Positions 1 through 10,134 of a DNA stretch of 64,000 nucleotides are shown here, piece after piece (the stretch's first letter is position 1; each line of letters begins with the position of its first letter). The position numbers and the translations under genes are program-made. Origin of the DNA: Eutreptiella sp. 'Long Island Sound 2002' (lineage: Eukaryota; Euglenozoa; Euglenophyceae; Eutreptiales; Eutreptiaceae); contig OZ038379.1 of the NCBI GenBank assembly GCA_964036045.1, positions 23,344,152 to 23,408,151 on the forward strand. The letters are read 5' to 3'. The notes beneath the pieces were generated by a model that was given only the letters and a program-made list of their open reading frames with translations, was not told where the DNA came from and did not search any database.

Positions 1-79
1 TGGAAACCAAGAAAAGGCCAAGAAAAAATCCCTTTTTCCTGAAAATGCGACAGTGGTGGCCACCACAGCACAAGGGGGG
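1..79 (+). mobile_element. 3' internal end and polypurine tract of chromovirus A (displaced)
   Basis: Bases 1-47 are the reverse complement of 7925-7879 with one mismatch. That is the point where the minus-strand chromovirus body stops against gypsy sequence. Bases 72-79 end in a run of six G directly before the LTR at 80, which is a polypurine tract in the expected place for plus-strand priming. Chromovirus B has the same arrangement (61077-61083). I infer that this is the missing 3' end of chromovirus A, carried away by an inversion or inverted duplication. Confidence 0.75.
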
Positions 80-866
80 AGTAAGAAAAAGTGCTTTTCC
101 AATGCTTTGCGGCATACTCTAGTTGTATTAGAGATGCACTGAGCATCCAGGCATTTCTATCTTAGTATTGGCCCAACCAAAAGTGGTGATAACACATTTT
201 GACCTATGGAACCAAACACCCAATCAGGATATGGAGTGGACCCCTTTATCCCCTATCAATGTGAGGCAATTTATCTTTTCCTGGGTCGACTGAGAACTGA
301 CATATCCAGGGCAGAGCCTACGAATTTATCTATGTTTTCTCATGAATTCTTAGCTGTCCTAGTGGTATGCACCCTAGGGGGATGGGCACCTCTTTTTGAG
401 GGGTCCTGGGTTCAATTCCCGGTCAGCCTAGCTAAGTAGGAAGATCCCATGTGACATGGCAGTGACCTCATCGCCACATGCCCTGCCACCTCAGCACATA
501 TGGGACCCAAAACAAAGAGTGCACATCTCCTGAGATGGCACTATGGAGATTGAGTGACCATGGGGCAGTTTTCCAACTCTTTTTCCAAAACATTTCAGCT
601 ATCTTTGTGAATATGCAATCAGATGTGCCTTGAGTTGCATTTTCTGTGAATACTGTTTCATCTTTCACTGTTTACACCGCAGCCCTTCATGCTTTGATCC
701 TGATTCTCTTCTATTTGCTTATCTCTGGCTTGGGCTATCCTGGATTGATTGTATTTCAGCAACAAAAACATTTTCATCTTCAAAAACAAGCAGCAGGAAA
801 CCCTACACCAGCAGCAAGCAGCAGGAGAGGCACAAACACAGTGTTGAAATCACTATAAAACCTTCT
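80..866 (+). repeat. 3' LTR of chromovirus A (787 bp)
   Basis: This copy begins AGTAAGAAAAAGTGC and ends CCTTCT. It matches the LTRs at 6699-7484 and 17664-18449, both in the opposite orientation, along their full length. A polypurine tract precedes it, so it is a 3' LTR. The next five bases, CTCAC (867-871), equal the reverse complement of GTGAG just outside the 5' LTR (18450-18454). Both outer flanks are the same 184-bp satellite monomer. This pairs it with the 5' LTR at 17664-18449 as one insertion. The ends are AG...CT rather than the usual TG...CA. Confidence 0.9.
349..436 (+). other. tRNA-like segment inside the LTR
   Basis: The segment is bounded by CTTAGCT/AGCTAAG, which can pair. 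It holds a D-arm-like CCTAGTGGTATGCACC, a possible anticodon arm with a TTTTTGA loop, and a perfect B-box (GGTTCAATTCC, 409-419) in a plausible T-arm. The variable loop is too short and a T5 run in the middle would stop RNA polymerase III, so a working tRNA gene is unlikely. The segment is kept in all three LTRs of this family. Confidence 0.6.
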
Positions 867-1210
867 CTCACAGGGCACTAGGGACAAACTTGATCAATTT
901 GAAATCTCGTGACACCACAAGGACATCATCGAAATGACCGTTTATGGCCCAAAAATGGCAAAAATAGGCGAAAATGGTCGTATTTTGGGTTTATCTGGAC
1001 ATCCGGCAAACCAATCGACGTGATTTCAATACAGCAATTAGATAACGTCGTATGTTACCAATTGCGTTATCTAAATCGGGGCAGATGCGCACAGATTTGG
1101 CACAAATCACCAAAACCTCGGCAAAACTGGGTTGCGGCGGGCCGTAAATCGCGATCGCGGCAGTTTTCGGACGGTTCAGTTACGGGATTCCGGTAACTCA
1201 TAAAATCCTA
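867..1210 (+). repeat. Satellite remnant and terminus of the satellite-bearing element
   Basis: After the 5-bp duplication (867-871), bases 872-912 match the reverse complement of the 184-bp satellite found at 18450-19702 (shared GCACTAGGGACA and ATCAATTTGAAATC). Bases 930-990 (GCCCAAAAATGGCAAAAAT) resemble the second satellite. An inverted pair ATTAGATAACG / CGTTATCTAAAT lies near 1036-1075, and an imperfect AGTTAC...GTAACT hairpin near 1177-1197. The segment ends with CATAAAATCCTAG (1198-1210), the same 13 bases found at 21302-21316. No gene is seen. Confidence 0.6.
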
Positions 1211-3846
1211 GATGCTGGTGCCTTGCCCGGGCCTACCCGGCTGTGGTGGGTGGGGGGGGGGGAGGTCCTTGACGCTGGCTCGGGTCCCTTCCCCTGGTGT
1301 TTCCCCTTGGGGGGGCCGATGCTTGCACTCCCCATCAGGGTGTAACTCTGTTGTACGGGCCGTCCATTTGTACCCGCTCGGTACAAATGGACCTGCTCCG
1401 TAGCCAGGTACTCCAGCCGTTCCCCGGACCGGGGTCGGGTACACTGTGGGTCGCAGTGGAGTCCTTGCGGGACAGGCGTGTCTCTTGCCTGCCCCGATGG
1501 ACGGTGTGCCCTACCCGCAGCCCCTCGCTGGGCCCGAACCACAGTACGTGCCGTGGGGAGTGCTCTTGGTCAGGCCCATTGGTCACCCCCCCAGGCCGGT
1601 GCCACCGCGGGCCGCTGACCAATGGTCCCGGGCGTATCCCACCTTATTGCGTGTGCTCAGGTGGGGCCGATACGGTCACCGGGGGGGCCCCCAGACCCCT
1701 GAGGTTGGGTCCCTCGCCTGCGTTTCCCGTGGGCCCCTTTCGTCCCGCCCCCCTTTCGCTGTGTGGTTTGTTGTGGTGGGTTTCCCGTCTCTCCTGGGTG
1801 GGCCCGGGTGGTGGTGGTGGGGGGGCGGCTCCTCGCCATTCCTGGCCGAGTTGCTTGTGTGCGTGTCCCCGCCTCCCCTGGTTGTGGTTCGCCGCCGGTG
1901 GCGGCGGATGGTCCACCGCCACTCCTGGCTGTGGCTCTTGGGTGTGGTTCATCGCCACTCCTGGCTGGGGTCCTCTGGTGTTGGTGGCGTGCGGGCCTTT
2001 GCCACTCCTGGCTGAGGTCCGCCGGTTTGCACTTCCGGCTGTGGGTTCTGGGTGGGCGTTCCCTCGCCACTCCTCGCTGAGGGCCCCGGGTGCGGTCCCC
2101 CGCCACTCCTGGCTGGGGGCCCGCTGGTGTCGGTGGTGGGAGGCCCCTCGCCACTCCTGGCTGAGGGTCCTGGGTGCGGTTCCCCGCCACTCCTGGCTGC
2201 GGTCCGCTGGCTGCGGTGGTGGCCGTTTCAGCGGGGTTTGGTGGGGGGTTTCCCGTGTTGTGTGTGTTTGTGGCGTGGCGCGTGCTGGTGTGTGTGTTGT
2301 GTGTTTGTGGCGGTGGTGTGGGTGTCGGTGTGTCTTCCGTGTGTGTTGGCGCGTGTGTGGCGTGTGGCGGTTTATTTCCCTGGCTGGGGGTTGTTGTGGG
2401 CGGTCCCTCGCCACTCCTGGCGGAGGTTCCTGCGTGCGTTTTCCCGCAACTCCTGGCTGGATTTTGCTGCCGGTGGTGGTGGGTGTTCCTCGCCACTCCT
2501 GGCTGAGGGCACCGGGTGCGGTCCCGTGCCACTCCTGGCTGGGGTCCCCTGGCGGCGGTGGTTGCTGGTTGCTTGCCTCTCTTGGATGTGGTCCTGGTTG
2601 CGGTTCCCCGCCACTCCTGGCTGGGGTCCGCCAGCCGTGGCGTTGGCCGTTTCTGTGGGGTTGGGTGGGGGGTTTCTCGTGGTGTGTGTGTTTGTGGCGC
2701 GGTGCGTGCGCGCATGGTGTCTGTGCTGGTGTGTGTGTCGTGTGTTTGTGGTGGTGGCGTGGGTATTGGTGTGTCTTGCGTGTGTGTTGGTTTGTGTGTG
2801 TGTGTGTGTGGGTGTGTGGCTGGGGCTGGCTGGGGTTTGCCGCTGGTGTGGGTGTGGGTGTGGTTGGTGTGTGCCGTGGTTGGTCCCTCACCACTCCTGG
2901 CGGAGGTTCCTGAGTGCGATTTCCCGCCACTCCTGGCTGGGTTTCGCTGTCGGTGGTGGTGGGTGCTCCTCGCCACTCCTGGCTGAGGGGCCCCTGGTGC
3001 GGTTCCCCGCCACTCCTGGCTGGGGTCCGCTGGCGGCGGTGGTGTGTGGTCGCTTGCCACTCCTGGCTGCAGGTCCCGGTCGCGGCTCCTTGCCACTCCT
3101 GGCTGGGGGGTCCGCTGGTGGCGGTGGTGGGTGGGCCCCTGCCTCTTCTGGCTGAGGGTCTCGGGGGCGGTTCCCCGCCACTCCTGGCTGGGGTCCGCCG
3201 GCCGCAGCGGTGGGTGTTTCCGCGGGTGGGGGTTTCCCGTGTTGTGTGTGCTTGTGGCGCGGCGTGTGCGCATGGTGTGTGTGCTGGTGTGTGTGGTGTG
3301 TGTTCATGGTGTCTGTGTTGGTGGTGGTGCGGGTGTGGGCGTGCCTTCCGCGTGTGTGTGTGTGTGTGTGTGTCTGTGGCGTGCGGTGTGGTGCGGTGTG
3401 GTGTGTTGGTAGGGGTGTGGCTGGTGTGTGCTGTGGTTGGTCCCTCGCCACTCCTGGCGGAGGTTCCTGTGTGCGACTCCCCGCCACTCCTAGCTGGGTT
3501 TCGCTGCCGCTGGTGGTGGGTGTTCCTCGCCACTCCCGGCTGAGGGCCCCAGGTGCGGTTCCCCGCCACTCCTGGCTGGGGTCCGCCGGCGGTGGTGGTG
3601 TGCGGCTGCCCGCCACTCCTGGCTGGGGCTTGCCGGTTGCGTTGGGGTGTTTCGTTGGTGGGGGTGTTCCTTGTTGTGTGTGTTTGTGGTGTGTGTGGCT
3701 GCCCGCGGTAGCCGTGCTGTGTTTTGTGTTGTGTGTTTGTGGTGTCCGCTTTGTTGGTCGTGTGGTGTGGTGGTGCGGTGGGTGTGTCTTCCGCGTGCGC
3801 TGGTGTGCGTGGTTGCGTGTGTGTGGTGTGCCGCTTGTCTGTGGTT
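1211..3846 (-). mobile_element. 5' part of the large LINE (inverted piece), motif-rich and noncoding
   Basis: The plus strand is strongly G/T-rich and carries about 30 degenerate copies of CGCCACTCCTGGCTGGGG. On the minus strand this is CCAGCCAGGAGTGGCGGGG, the motif also seen in the LINE body at 21.39-23.8 kb and near 38.6-39.03 kb. The piece abuts the gypsy RT half at a 14-bp sequence (3847-3860) that recurs at the other LINE end (39585-39598). Long open frames exist in all three minus-strand frames, but they reflect composition and are made of short repeated peptides. I treat this as LINE 5' noncoding sequence, displaced by the inversion. Confidence 0.6.
1362..1392. other. Perfect 13-bp stem hairpin
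   Basis: GTCCATTTGTACC (1362-1374) and GGTACAAATGGAC (1380-1392) are exact reverse complements around the loop CGCTC. A second exact inverted pair, CCATTGGTCA (1576-1585) and TGACCAATGG (1616-1625), lies just downstream. Confidence 0.8.
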
Positions 3847-4625
3847 TCTATAAAGTGAGAAACCCTGGACACGTCTTGACAGCCGGAGGTGTCCAAGTCG
3901 AAGTACGGTACTACACGAGAGCTTATGTTCGAGCTGGAGAGCTTGTATTTCGTCATCACTTCAAGGTCTTGGAGATTTTGCCGGATGTAGTACTTGGACT
4001 ACCATGGCTTCGAAGCTACAATCCAACTGTCAACTGGAGGGAACGGTACGCCGACATCCAACATGGTTCGAATTCGTTCCGGTTATCTTTTGGCGAATCA
4101 AGACATTCCACCCAGCTACAGTTTCAAGCAGCTTCGAAGCTGGACCTTCTTTCGATACTTTCATCCAGTTCCTCGAAAGCGAGTCCGGTTGGGAATCCTA
4201 CCTCACATGCCAAAGAACACCTTCACCTACACTGGTCGACACACGTTCAGCGCGGTACTGACATGTATGATGAGTCCGAAACAGAAGATGGTATCACCGA
4301 TGAGGAGTGCAGCGATATGGAGATTGAGTACATTTCGTTGCCGAAACTCAAAAGAGAGGTCCGTCGATCTGATCTCACGGGAGATCGAGTATTTCTGTGC
4401 TGCATGCCTCGACCAGCAGTGCCGGTCGATCGAATGTATAAGATGCAAGCCAGTGATGGCAATGATGACAGGCTTGACCCCGTTCGACGCAAACTGCCGA
4501 ATCGATTACACAAGTGGGCGGACCTCTACAACCGGGAGAAAGCGGAGTATGGAGACCTACCTCCGTATCGACTTCGAAGAGATCATCGAAAATACGCCTC
4601 GATTCGGAAGACAATCCACCGTGGG
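3847..4625 (+). pseudogene. Ty3/gypsy pol fragment: end of protease and linker before RT
   Basis: The frame starts inside the aspartic protease, at a Tyr-Lys-Val-Arg that continues exactly where the minus-strand gag-protease half stops (39585). The protease tail contains DVVLGLPWL, the ILG-type strand typical of gypsy proteases, followed by a Trp and an acidic linker. The frame is lost near 4575, shortly before the conserved region leading into RT, so at least one frameshift is present. Codon use is rich in TCGA, as in the 39.6-41.4 kb half and unlike the neighbouring LINE. Confidence 0.8.
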
Positions 4626-6439
4626 TACACCCTTACAAAATGGATCCGAGCCAACTAGATGAACTTCGACGACGATTGGACAAGTGGCATCGATCTGGTC
4701 AGATCAGACCATCCTCGAGTCCATATGGGGCGGGTTGCCTACTGGTGAAGAAAGCGAATGGTAAATGGCGCATGTGCGTCGACTACCGAGCGTTGAATAC
4801 ACGAACTGCACGAGATCGGTATCCTTTGCCATCGATCCAATCCATCTTGAGTACACTGGGGGGTTCCACCGTATTCTCAAAGATCGACCTTGTTAGTGGA
4901 TTCCACCAGATCCGAATCCAAGACAAAGATATCGAGAAAACCGCCTTCCACACGCAATTTGGCGCCTTCGAGTGGGTTGTTATGCCCTTTGGCCTCTGCA
5001 ATGCGCCATCGACGTTCCAACGCGTCGTGAATGATGTTCTTCGAGACCACTTGGGGATCTTTGTATGGGTGTACATCGACGACATCCTCGTCTTCTCGAA
5101 GGATGCGGAGGAACACCAACGACATCTCGATTTGGTACATGAACTACTCCGCAAACACCAGCTCTTTCCCTGCATCAACAAATCCACATTCTTTCAGAGT
5201 CGAGTACCCTTCTGTGGATACATCATCGACAAAGATGGAGTACACATGGACCCCGAAAAGATCAAGGTCATTCGAGGTTGGCCTCCGCCAACTACGGTTC
5301 ATGAAGTTGGACAATTCATTGGATTGTGTAGATTTTACCAGCAGTTTGTCGAAGGGTTCCAAGCTGTCGCAGCCCCTCTGACCGCGATGTTTAAGGCAGA
5401 CTTTGAGTGGGAATGGACAGCCGTCCATCAGGCTTCCTTCGACAAGCTGAAGCAGGCGATGATCAATGCAACACATCTCTGTGCTATCGACCCTCGACAG
5501 CCGTATCAACTGTACACAGACGCTTCGAAAGACTGCGTAGGTGCTACGCTGGCGCAACGATGTGCGCATGGAAAGTACAAAGGACATATTCGACCAATTG
5601 CCTTCATGTCGTGGAAAATGCAGCCCGCCGAAACTCGATACCCGATTCGAGAACAGGAGTTGTTGGTCATCGTATTAGCCTTGAAACAATGGCTTCACCT
5701 ACTTCGAGGACCGCAGCAGGTGCACGTGCATACTGACCACGAAAGTCTTCGATATCTCAAGACATGTCCTCGACCGCTGACACCACGGCAAGCACGATGG
5801 TCCCAATTCCTCGAAGAATATAACCTGACGTTGTGGTACGTACCGGGCCTCGGGAATCCCGCGGCAGACGCCTGCTCCCGCCTGACTTCGCAACAGTTGA
5901 TGGATATTGAAAATGCCACACGTACACGGGCTTTCGCAATTCCCCTGGTCGAGAATTGGGCTTCACCGGAAGGAGAACCTGTCGATGAGTTCCTACATGT
6001 ACTCGAACACTCATTCTCTCATGACGAGGTGTGGCCCCAGCCGTACGACCACCTGTATGTTTCGCTTCGAAGCGGACGCTCCGTGGGGAAGGATCCTGAC
6101 GCTGATGAACTTGCGGAACCAGCCCCCCAATTTGACACTGAACCCGCCGTCGAACCGGAGGACCTGGAGCCGCTACCATCAGCGACGAGTGTCGAGCTGG
6201 AGGACCTGGGACTGGAGCCAGTACCATCGGACGAGATCATGGCTGAGGATTCACACCAACCAGACATGCATCTCAATGAGGCTGGCAATGAGCCAGACAC
6301 ACCTGCCGACACCGACGACCTTCCCGATGTGAGCATGGATCGCCCTCTTCGAGTCACTTTTGGCAATGCACTTCGATATGCTCCGACCATGGGGGAACTG
6401 ATTTGCTGTCTACGTCACCGTGATGGCACGTTACAATGA
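4626..6439 (+). pseudogene. Ty3/gypsy reverse transcriptase and RNase H
   Basis: Reverse transcriptase copies the element RNA to DNA. The frame shows a substrate-positioning VDYRALN, MPFGLCNAPSTFQ, and the catalytic YIDD at 5072-5083, followed by the thumb/connection. The RNase H domain has TDAS near 5515, a REQELL helix and HTDHESL. After RNase H comes an acidic region (about 6080-6330) rich in Glu and Pro. The frame runs from 4514 to a TGA at 6437-6439, beyond which the same frame continues as integrase. The domain is well preserved, but the element is dead: it is split, frameshifted and interrupted by an LTR. Confidence 0.92.
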
Positions 6440-6693
6440 GTTCCCTTGCCGAGGGTTGGGTCGACCACGCCGTACCCTTCGAGTCTTAAGGGTACGCACC
6501 GCCGAATACATCGACATTATCAGTGCAAGGACTTGACTTCGACAGCTGTTTGGGCAGCAGCCTATCGAGAAGACCCACGGATGAAGCACATCTACAAAGT
6601 CGCGGTTCGAAGCCCTGCGGCACGACCCCAGCTTCCAGATGCGAAGTTGTCCTTCGATGATGGCAAATTCTTTCCTTTGTCGACGATGGGCAA
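6440..6693 (+). pseudogene. Ty3/gypsy integrase N-terminal part, before the LTR insertion
   Basis: The segment is in the same frame as RT-RNase H after the TGA at 6437. It holds the linker that precedes the integrase zinc domain. It is cut at 6693 by the solo LTR, and the reading resumes at 7490 in the matching frame once the LTR and one copy of ACGTG are ignored. Confidence 0.8.
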
Positions 6694-7489
6694 ACGTGAG
6701 AAACGTTTATAGTGATTTCAACACTGTGTTTGTGCCTCTCCTGCTGCTTGCTGCTGGTGTAGGGTTTCCTGCTGCTTGTTTTTGACGATGTAAAGCTTTT
6801 GTTTGCTGAAATACAATCAATCCAGGATAGCCCAAGCCAGAGATATGCAGGTAGAAGAGAATTAGGATCAAAGCATGAAGGGCTGCAGTGTAAACAGTGA
6901 AAGATGGCAGGATATTCACAGTAACTGCAACTCAGGTCAAATCGGATTGCATATTCACAAAGATAGCTGAAATGTTTTGGAAAAGAGTTGGAAAACTGCC
7001 CCATGGTCACTCCATCTCCATAGTGCCATCTCAGGAGATGTGCACTCTTTGTTTTGGGTCCCATATGTGCTGAGGTGGCAGGGCATGTGGCGATGAGGTC
7101 ACTGCCATGTCACATGGGATCTTCCTACTTAGCTAGGCTGACCGGGAATTGAACCCAGGACCTCTCAAAAAGAGGTGCCCAGCCCCCTAGGGTGCATACC
7201 ACTAGGACAGCTAAGAATTCATGAGAAAACATAGATAAATTCGTAGGCTCTGCCCTGGGTATGTCAGTTCTCAGTCGACTCAGGAAAAGATGATTTGCCT
7301 CACATTGAAAGGGGATTAAGGGGTCCACTCCATATCCTGATTGGGTGTTTGGTTCCATAGGTCAAAATGTGTTATCACCACTTTTGGTGGGGCCAATACT
7401 AAGATAGAAATGCCTGGATGCTCAGTGCATCTCTAATACAACTAGAGTATGCCTCAAAGCATTGGAAAAGCACTTTTTCTTACTACGTG
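6694..7489 (-). mobile_element. Solo LTR of chromovirus family A with 5-bp target duplication
   Basis: The LTR (6699-7484, 786 bp) lies on the minus strand and is flanked by ACGTG at 6694-6698 and 7485-7489. In its own direction it starts AGTAAGAAAAAGTGC and ends CGTTTCT, again AG...CT. It inserted into the gypsy integrase coding region, so the family was active after the gypsy element. No internal region is present; this is the usual result of LTR-LTR recombination. Confidence 0.93.
7128..7215 (-). other. tRNA-like segment in the solo LTR
   Basis: This is the minus-strand counterpart of the segment at 349-436, with the same CTTAGCT/AGCTAAG bounds, the B-box GGTTCAATTCC and the internal T5 run. 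Confidence 0.6.
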
Positions 7490-7878
7490 TGCTTGTCCCT
7501 CGAACACTGGTTACGTCGATTATGGCTATGTATCACGAGTCGGAGTTCTATGGCCATTCAGGTGTCCTTCGAACCATGGCCCTGATTAAGCGCGACTACG
7601 TATGTTCGCACCTCCGACACTACGTCGAGCGATACATACTGAGTTGCGATGTCTGTCAAGCGGCGAAATCAAGGCGAGTCGACACCGCCAGAGTGCCAAG
7701 ACCATTGCCGGTGCCCGACACCAAATGGCACAGTGAGTCCATCGATTGGGTTTCAGGATTGCCGCCGACCACAAGGGGCCATGACGCCATCATGACTGTA
7801 GTTCACCGATTCTCAAAGCGTGGATTGTTCATCCCTTGTCGCAAGGATATGACGGCTGACGACCTTATCTATGTGTTC
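7490..7878 (+). pseudogene. Ty3/gypsy integrase: zinc domain and start of catalytic core, truncated
   Basis: The HHCC zinc domain is visible: His near HESEFYGHSG and Cys at CDVC (about 7535-7660). The core opens with the WHSESIDW strand that carries the first catalytic Asp. The frame ends abruptly after DDLIYVF near 7878, where the sequence switches to the reverse complement of the chromovirus 3' region. The rest of the core (second Asp and Glu) and the 3' LTR are absent from the window. This is one breakpoint of the inversion inferred here. Confidence 0.85.
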
Positions 7879-10134
7879 CATTTTCAGGAAAAAGGGATTT
7901 TTTCTTGGCCTTTCCTTGGTTTCCACATCTACTTTAAAATACCTATAGTTTCCCTCACACAGAAAAATGGGCGCTCACCATGGCTGGCGCTCTTTTCCTG
8001 CTCTGTTTGTAACATTTCCTACAGGAAGCTCAGCGCTCATGGCGCTGCCGGGGTTCCTGTGGCTTGGCTGGGTTAGTTAGGGTGCATGCCATAACCATGT
8101 GCATGTGCATCCCTCCCTCCAAGACGCAGCGCGACATAAACCCAACGCAAGACAAAATATACACACTCGCATGGGTTCTCGTAAACCTGCTGGCAACCTG
8201 TGACCTGTCTTAGGGCGAAGGGAGTCGTTAAAAAAAATTAAAATGCCCCTTGGTGGGGTCTTGGGTTCTGCTCAGTCTCCTGGCTGCTGCTTTTCGGCCC
8301 GAACACGGCCTACTCAGCGACGCTTTCGCGAGGATATCTGCAGAGGCAGGAATGGGAGAATTATGGACGAATGCACGCAAACGCGAAGCGACAACACCTC
8401 AATCCGTCAAATGATGGCCTAGAATTTTTCTAAGACAACACACCTGAGCAGAATCCAATTGTGCATCAGAAGCACATTTTTATAAAAGTTATAGTCATCT
8501 CTAGATTTTTTTAATCAAGAAATTCCTACGCATAAAAAGGCGGCGCGCAGGAGCGGCTCCTAGCGAAGCGCCGGAGAATGCAGAAATAATGGAATTATAA
8601 ACGTATGTCTCACGTAGACTGGAAAATGACCAGACACACATTAACAAATAAACATACAGATTCCACCCATACTGACAGTACGAGTCAAAATTCAAGAATT
8701 CGAAATCAACGAAAAGACTTCAATAAATCAGGTATAAACTACAGGTGTGCTCGTCTCGTATGCAGCATACACATTGCTCGTCTCGTGTCTCCGTGAACGA
8801 GTCTTGTAGCTGCGCTAACAAACGATAGAGGGCTAGATTAGAAAGATTGCAGATGATTAGAGGTGAGATTAGGGAAAAAACAGATGGCCTTCGGCCAGGG
8901 AGTGGTTGTCACGGGGGGCTACCGGTCCTGCCCTGCGGTGCAATGCGGGGCAACTGTGACAACTGCTCTTACAGCACCAACCTCCCTTTTTGTTGCACTG
9001 ATTAGAACATACACACCGATGCATAGCGACGATTTTGCTTGCGCTTCGTTTTCCGTCTCACCTTGCTTCACTCTCCAGCGGTAGGTAAGGTGAGTAAGCC
9101 CAGGAGGGGCCACCCCCTGGTGGAGTTTGTGATCGTGGTTCAGATGGGCAGGTTTGCCCAAGGAACTCGTGCATGCTCGTGTATTCACACACGCATTAAA
9201 GGGTAGGCCACGCGAGATGCGCACGGTAAACCTTGTTTAGGTTACCCAGGGGCTCCTCAGTACGTTCTTTAAGAGAACCTGAGGAGTCTCTTAACGCTTG
9301 CTTGCTTGACAGGGCGTGTTTGCGGACAGTGTATTATAGGTCACACTGAGAAGCGTATAATACGTGGAGTGTGGCTTGGTTCCTCCGCCGCAAACACCCC
9401 TTCATTTGCCTTTGCTTTACAGGTGGGCAGGTAGGGTGATTGGTGCAGCAGCATACCATTTTTTTCTTGCCCTGCTAAACAAGGGCGCAGATCACACAAA
9501 CAATTGACTGCACCTGCGCCAGGAGTGGCGAGGGCAGTTCGACTCCATCGACATCCACGCAGTGCACGCAAAAAGAGCACCTCTTCCCTCCAAGCCCTAG
9601 CAGGGGAAACGCGTTGTGGCGTCCCCTGTTAGGCCACAGTTGCTTAGCAGCGCTGTGTTCTCTTGTCTTCTTCACAGGAGGGTCACTAGGACCCGCGACG
9701 TGTTCTTCAACCACACCCAGTAGAGTGTGCGTGTGGGAGTGGTAGTCTTGAGTGGGGGCTTGAGCCAGTTGCAGAAGTGCTCGCCCACCAGGATGGTGCC
9801 ACTGTAGGTAGGGTGTGTAGTGTAGTGGTGTCTCCTGTCCCGCGTGCTTTTCCTCGTGGGCAGGGGAGTGCGTTAGCTTTTGGCCTTTAGCAAAAATGGG
9901 CGTTTTGTATGCCCTTAGCACACTTGGCCACCCCTCCCCTGTAGTAGGTAGGGCTTTTGCCGTCTTCTCCAAGGATAGGCGCCAGCACAGAAATTGGGAG
10001 CCATAGGAGTGGTAACAGTACCTGACTAGGACCTTCGGTCCGACATCAGCGAAGCCCGGTCTCCGGGAGCCACGCCCGGGAGAGAAGAGAGATACACACA
10101 GACATACGTAGCACACTTAGGGGTAAGCTAAGGT
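7879..10134 (-). mobile_element. 3' noncoding region of chromovirus A
   Basis: The region is on the minus strand between the pol stop (10135-10137) and the breakpoint at 7879. The stretch 9183-9810 is closely similar to 59230-59865 of chromovirus B, although no shared reading frame runs through it. It includes the hairpin at 9253-9286. Nearer the breakpoint (about 8000-8900) I see no gene and no clear match. The last 47 bases (7925-7879) recur, inverted, at 1-47. Confidence 0.75.
9253..9286 (-). ncRNA. Conserved RNA hairpin in the chromovirus 3' region
   Basis: On the minus strand CTCCTCAG pairs with CTGAGGAG, then GTTCT pairs with AGAAC around the loop CTTAA, with a 3-base GTA bulge. Chromovirus B has the same structure at 59768-59801 with CTCCTCGG/CCGAGGAG. 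The A-T to G-C exchange changes both sides, so pairing is kept. Confidence 0.7.

Noticed and set aside
1297-3959. Very long frames on both strands (538, 367 and 771 codons)
   Set aside because: All phases are open because of biased composition and short motif repeats. The peptides are Trp/Cys/Gly- or His/Thr/Pro-rich copies of one motif with no domain.
6699-7484. That this LTR is the 3' LTR of the minus-strand chromovirus at 10-18 kb
   Set aside because: It has its own exact ACGTG duplication and restores the gypsy frame when removed. The 5' LTR's duplication matches the LTR at 80-866 instead.
9475-10116. 213-codon frame downstream of chromovirus A pol
   Set aside because: The homologous region of chromovirus B is conserved at the base level but uses different, broken frames, so the similarity is noncoding.
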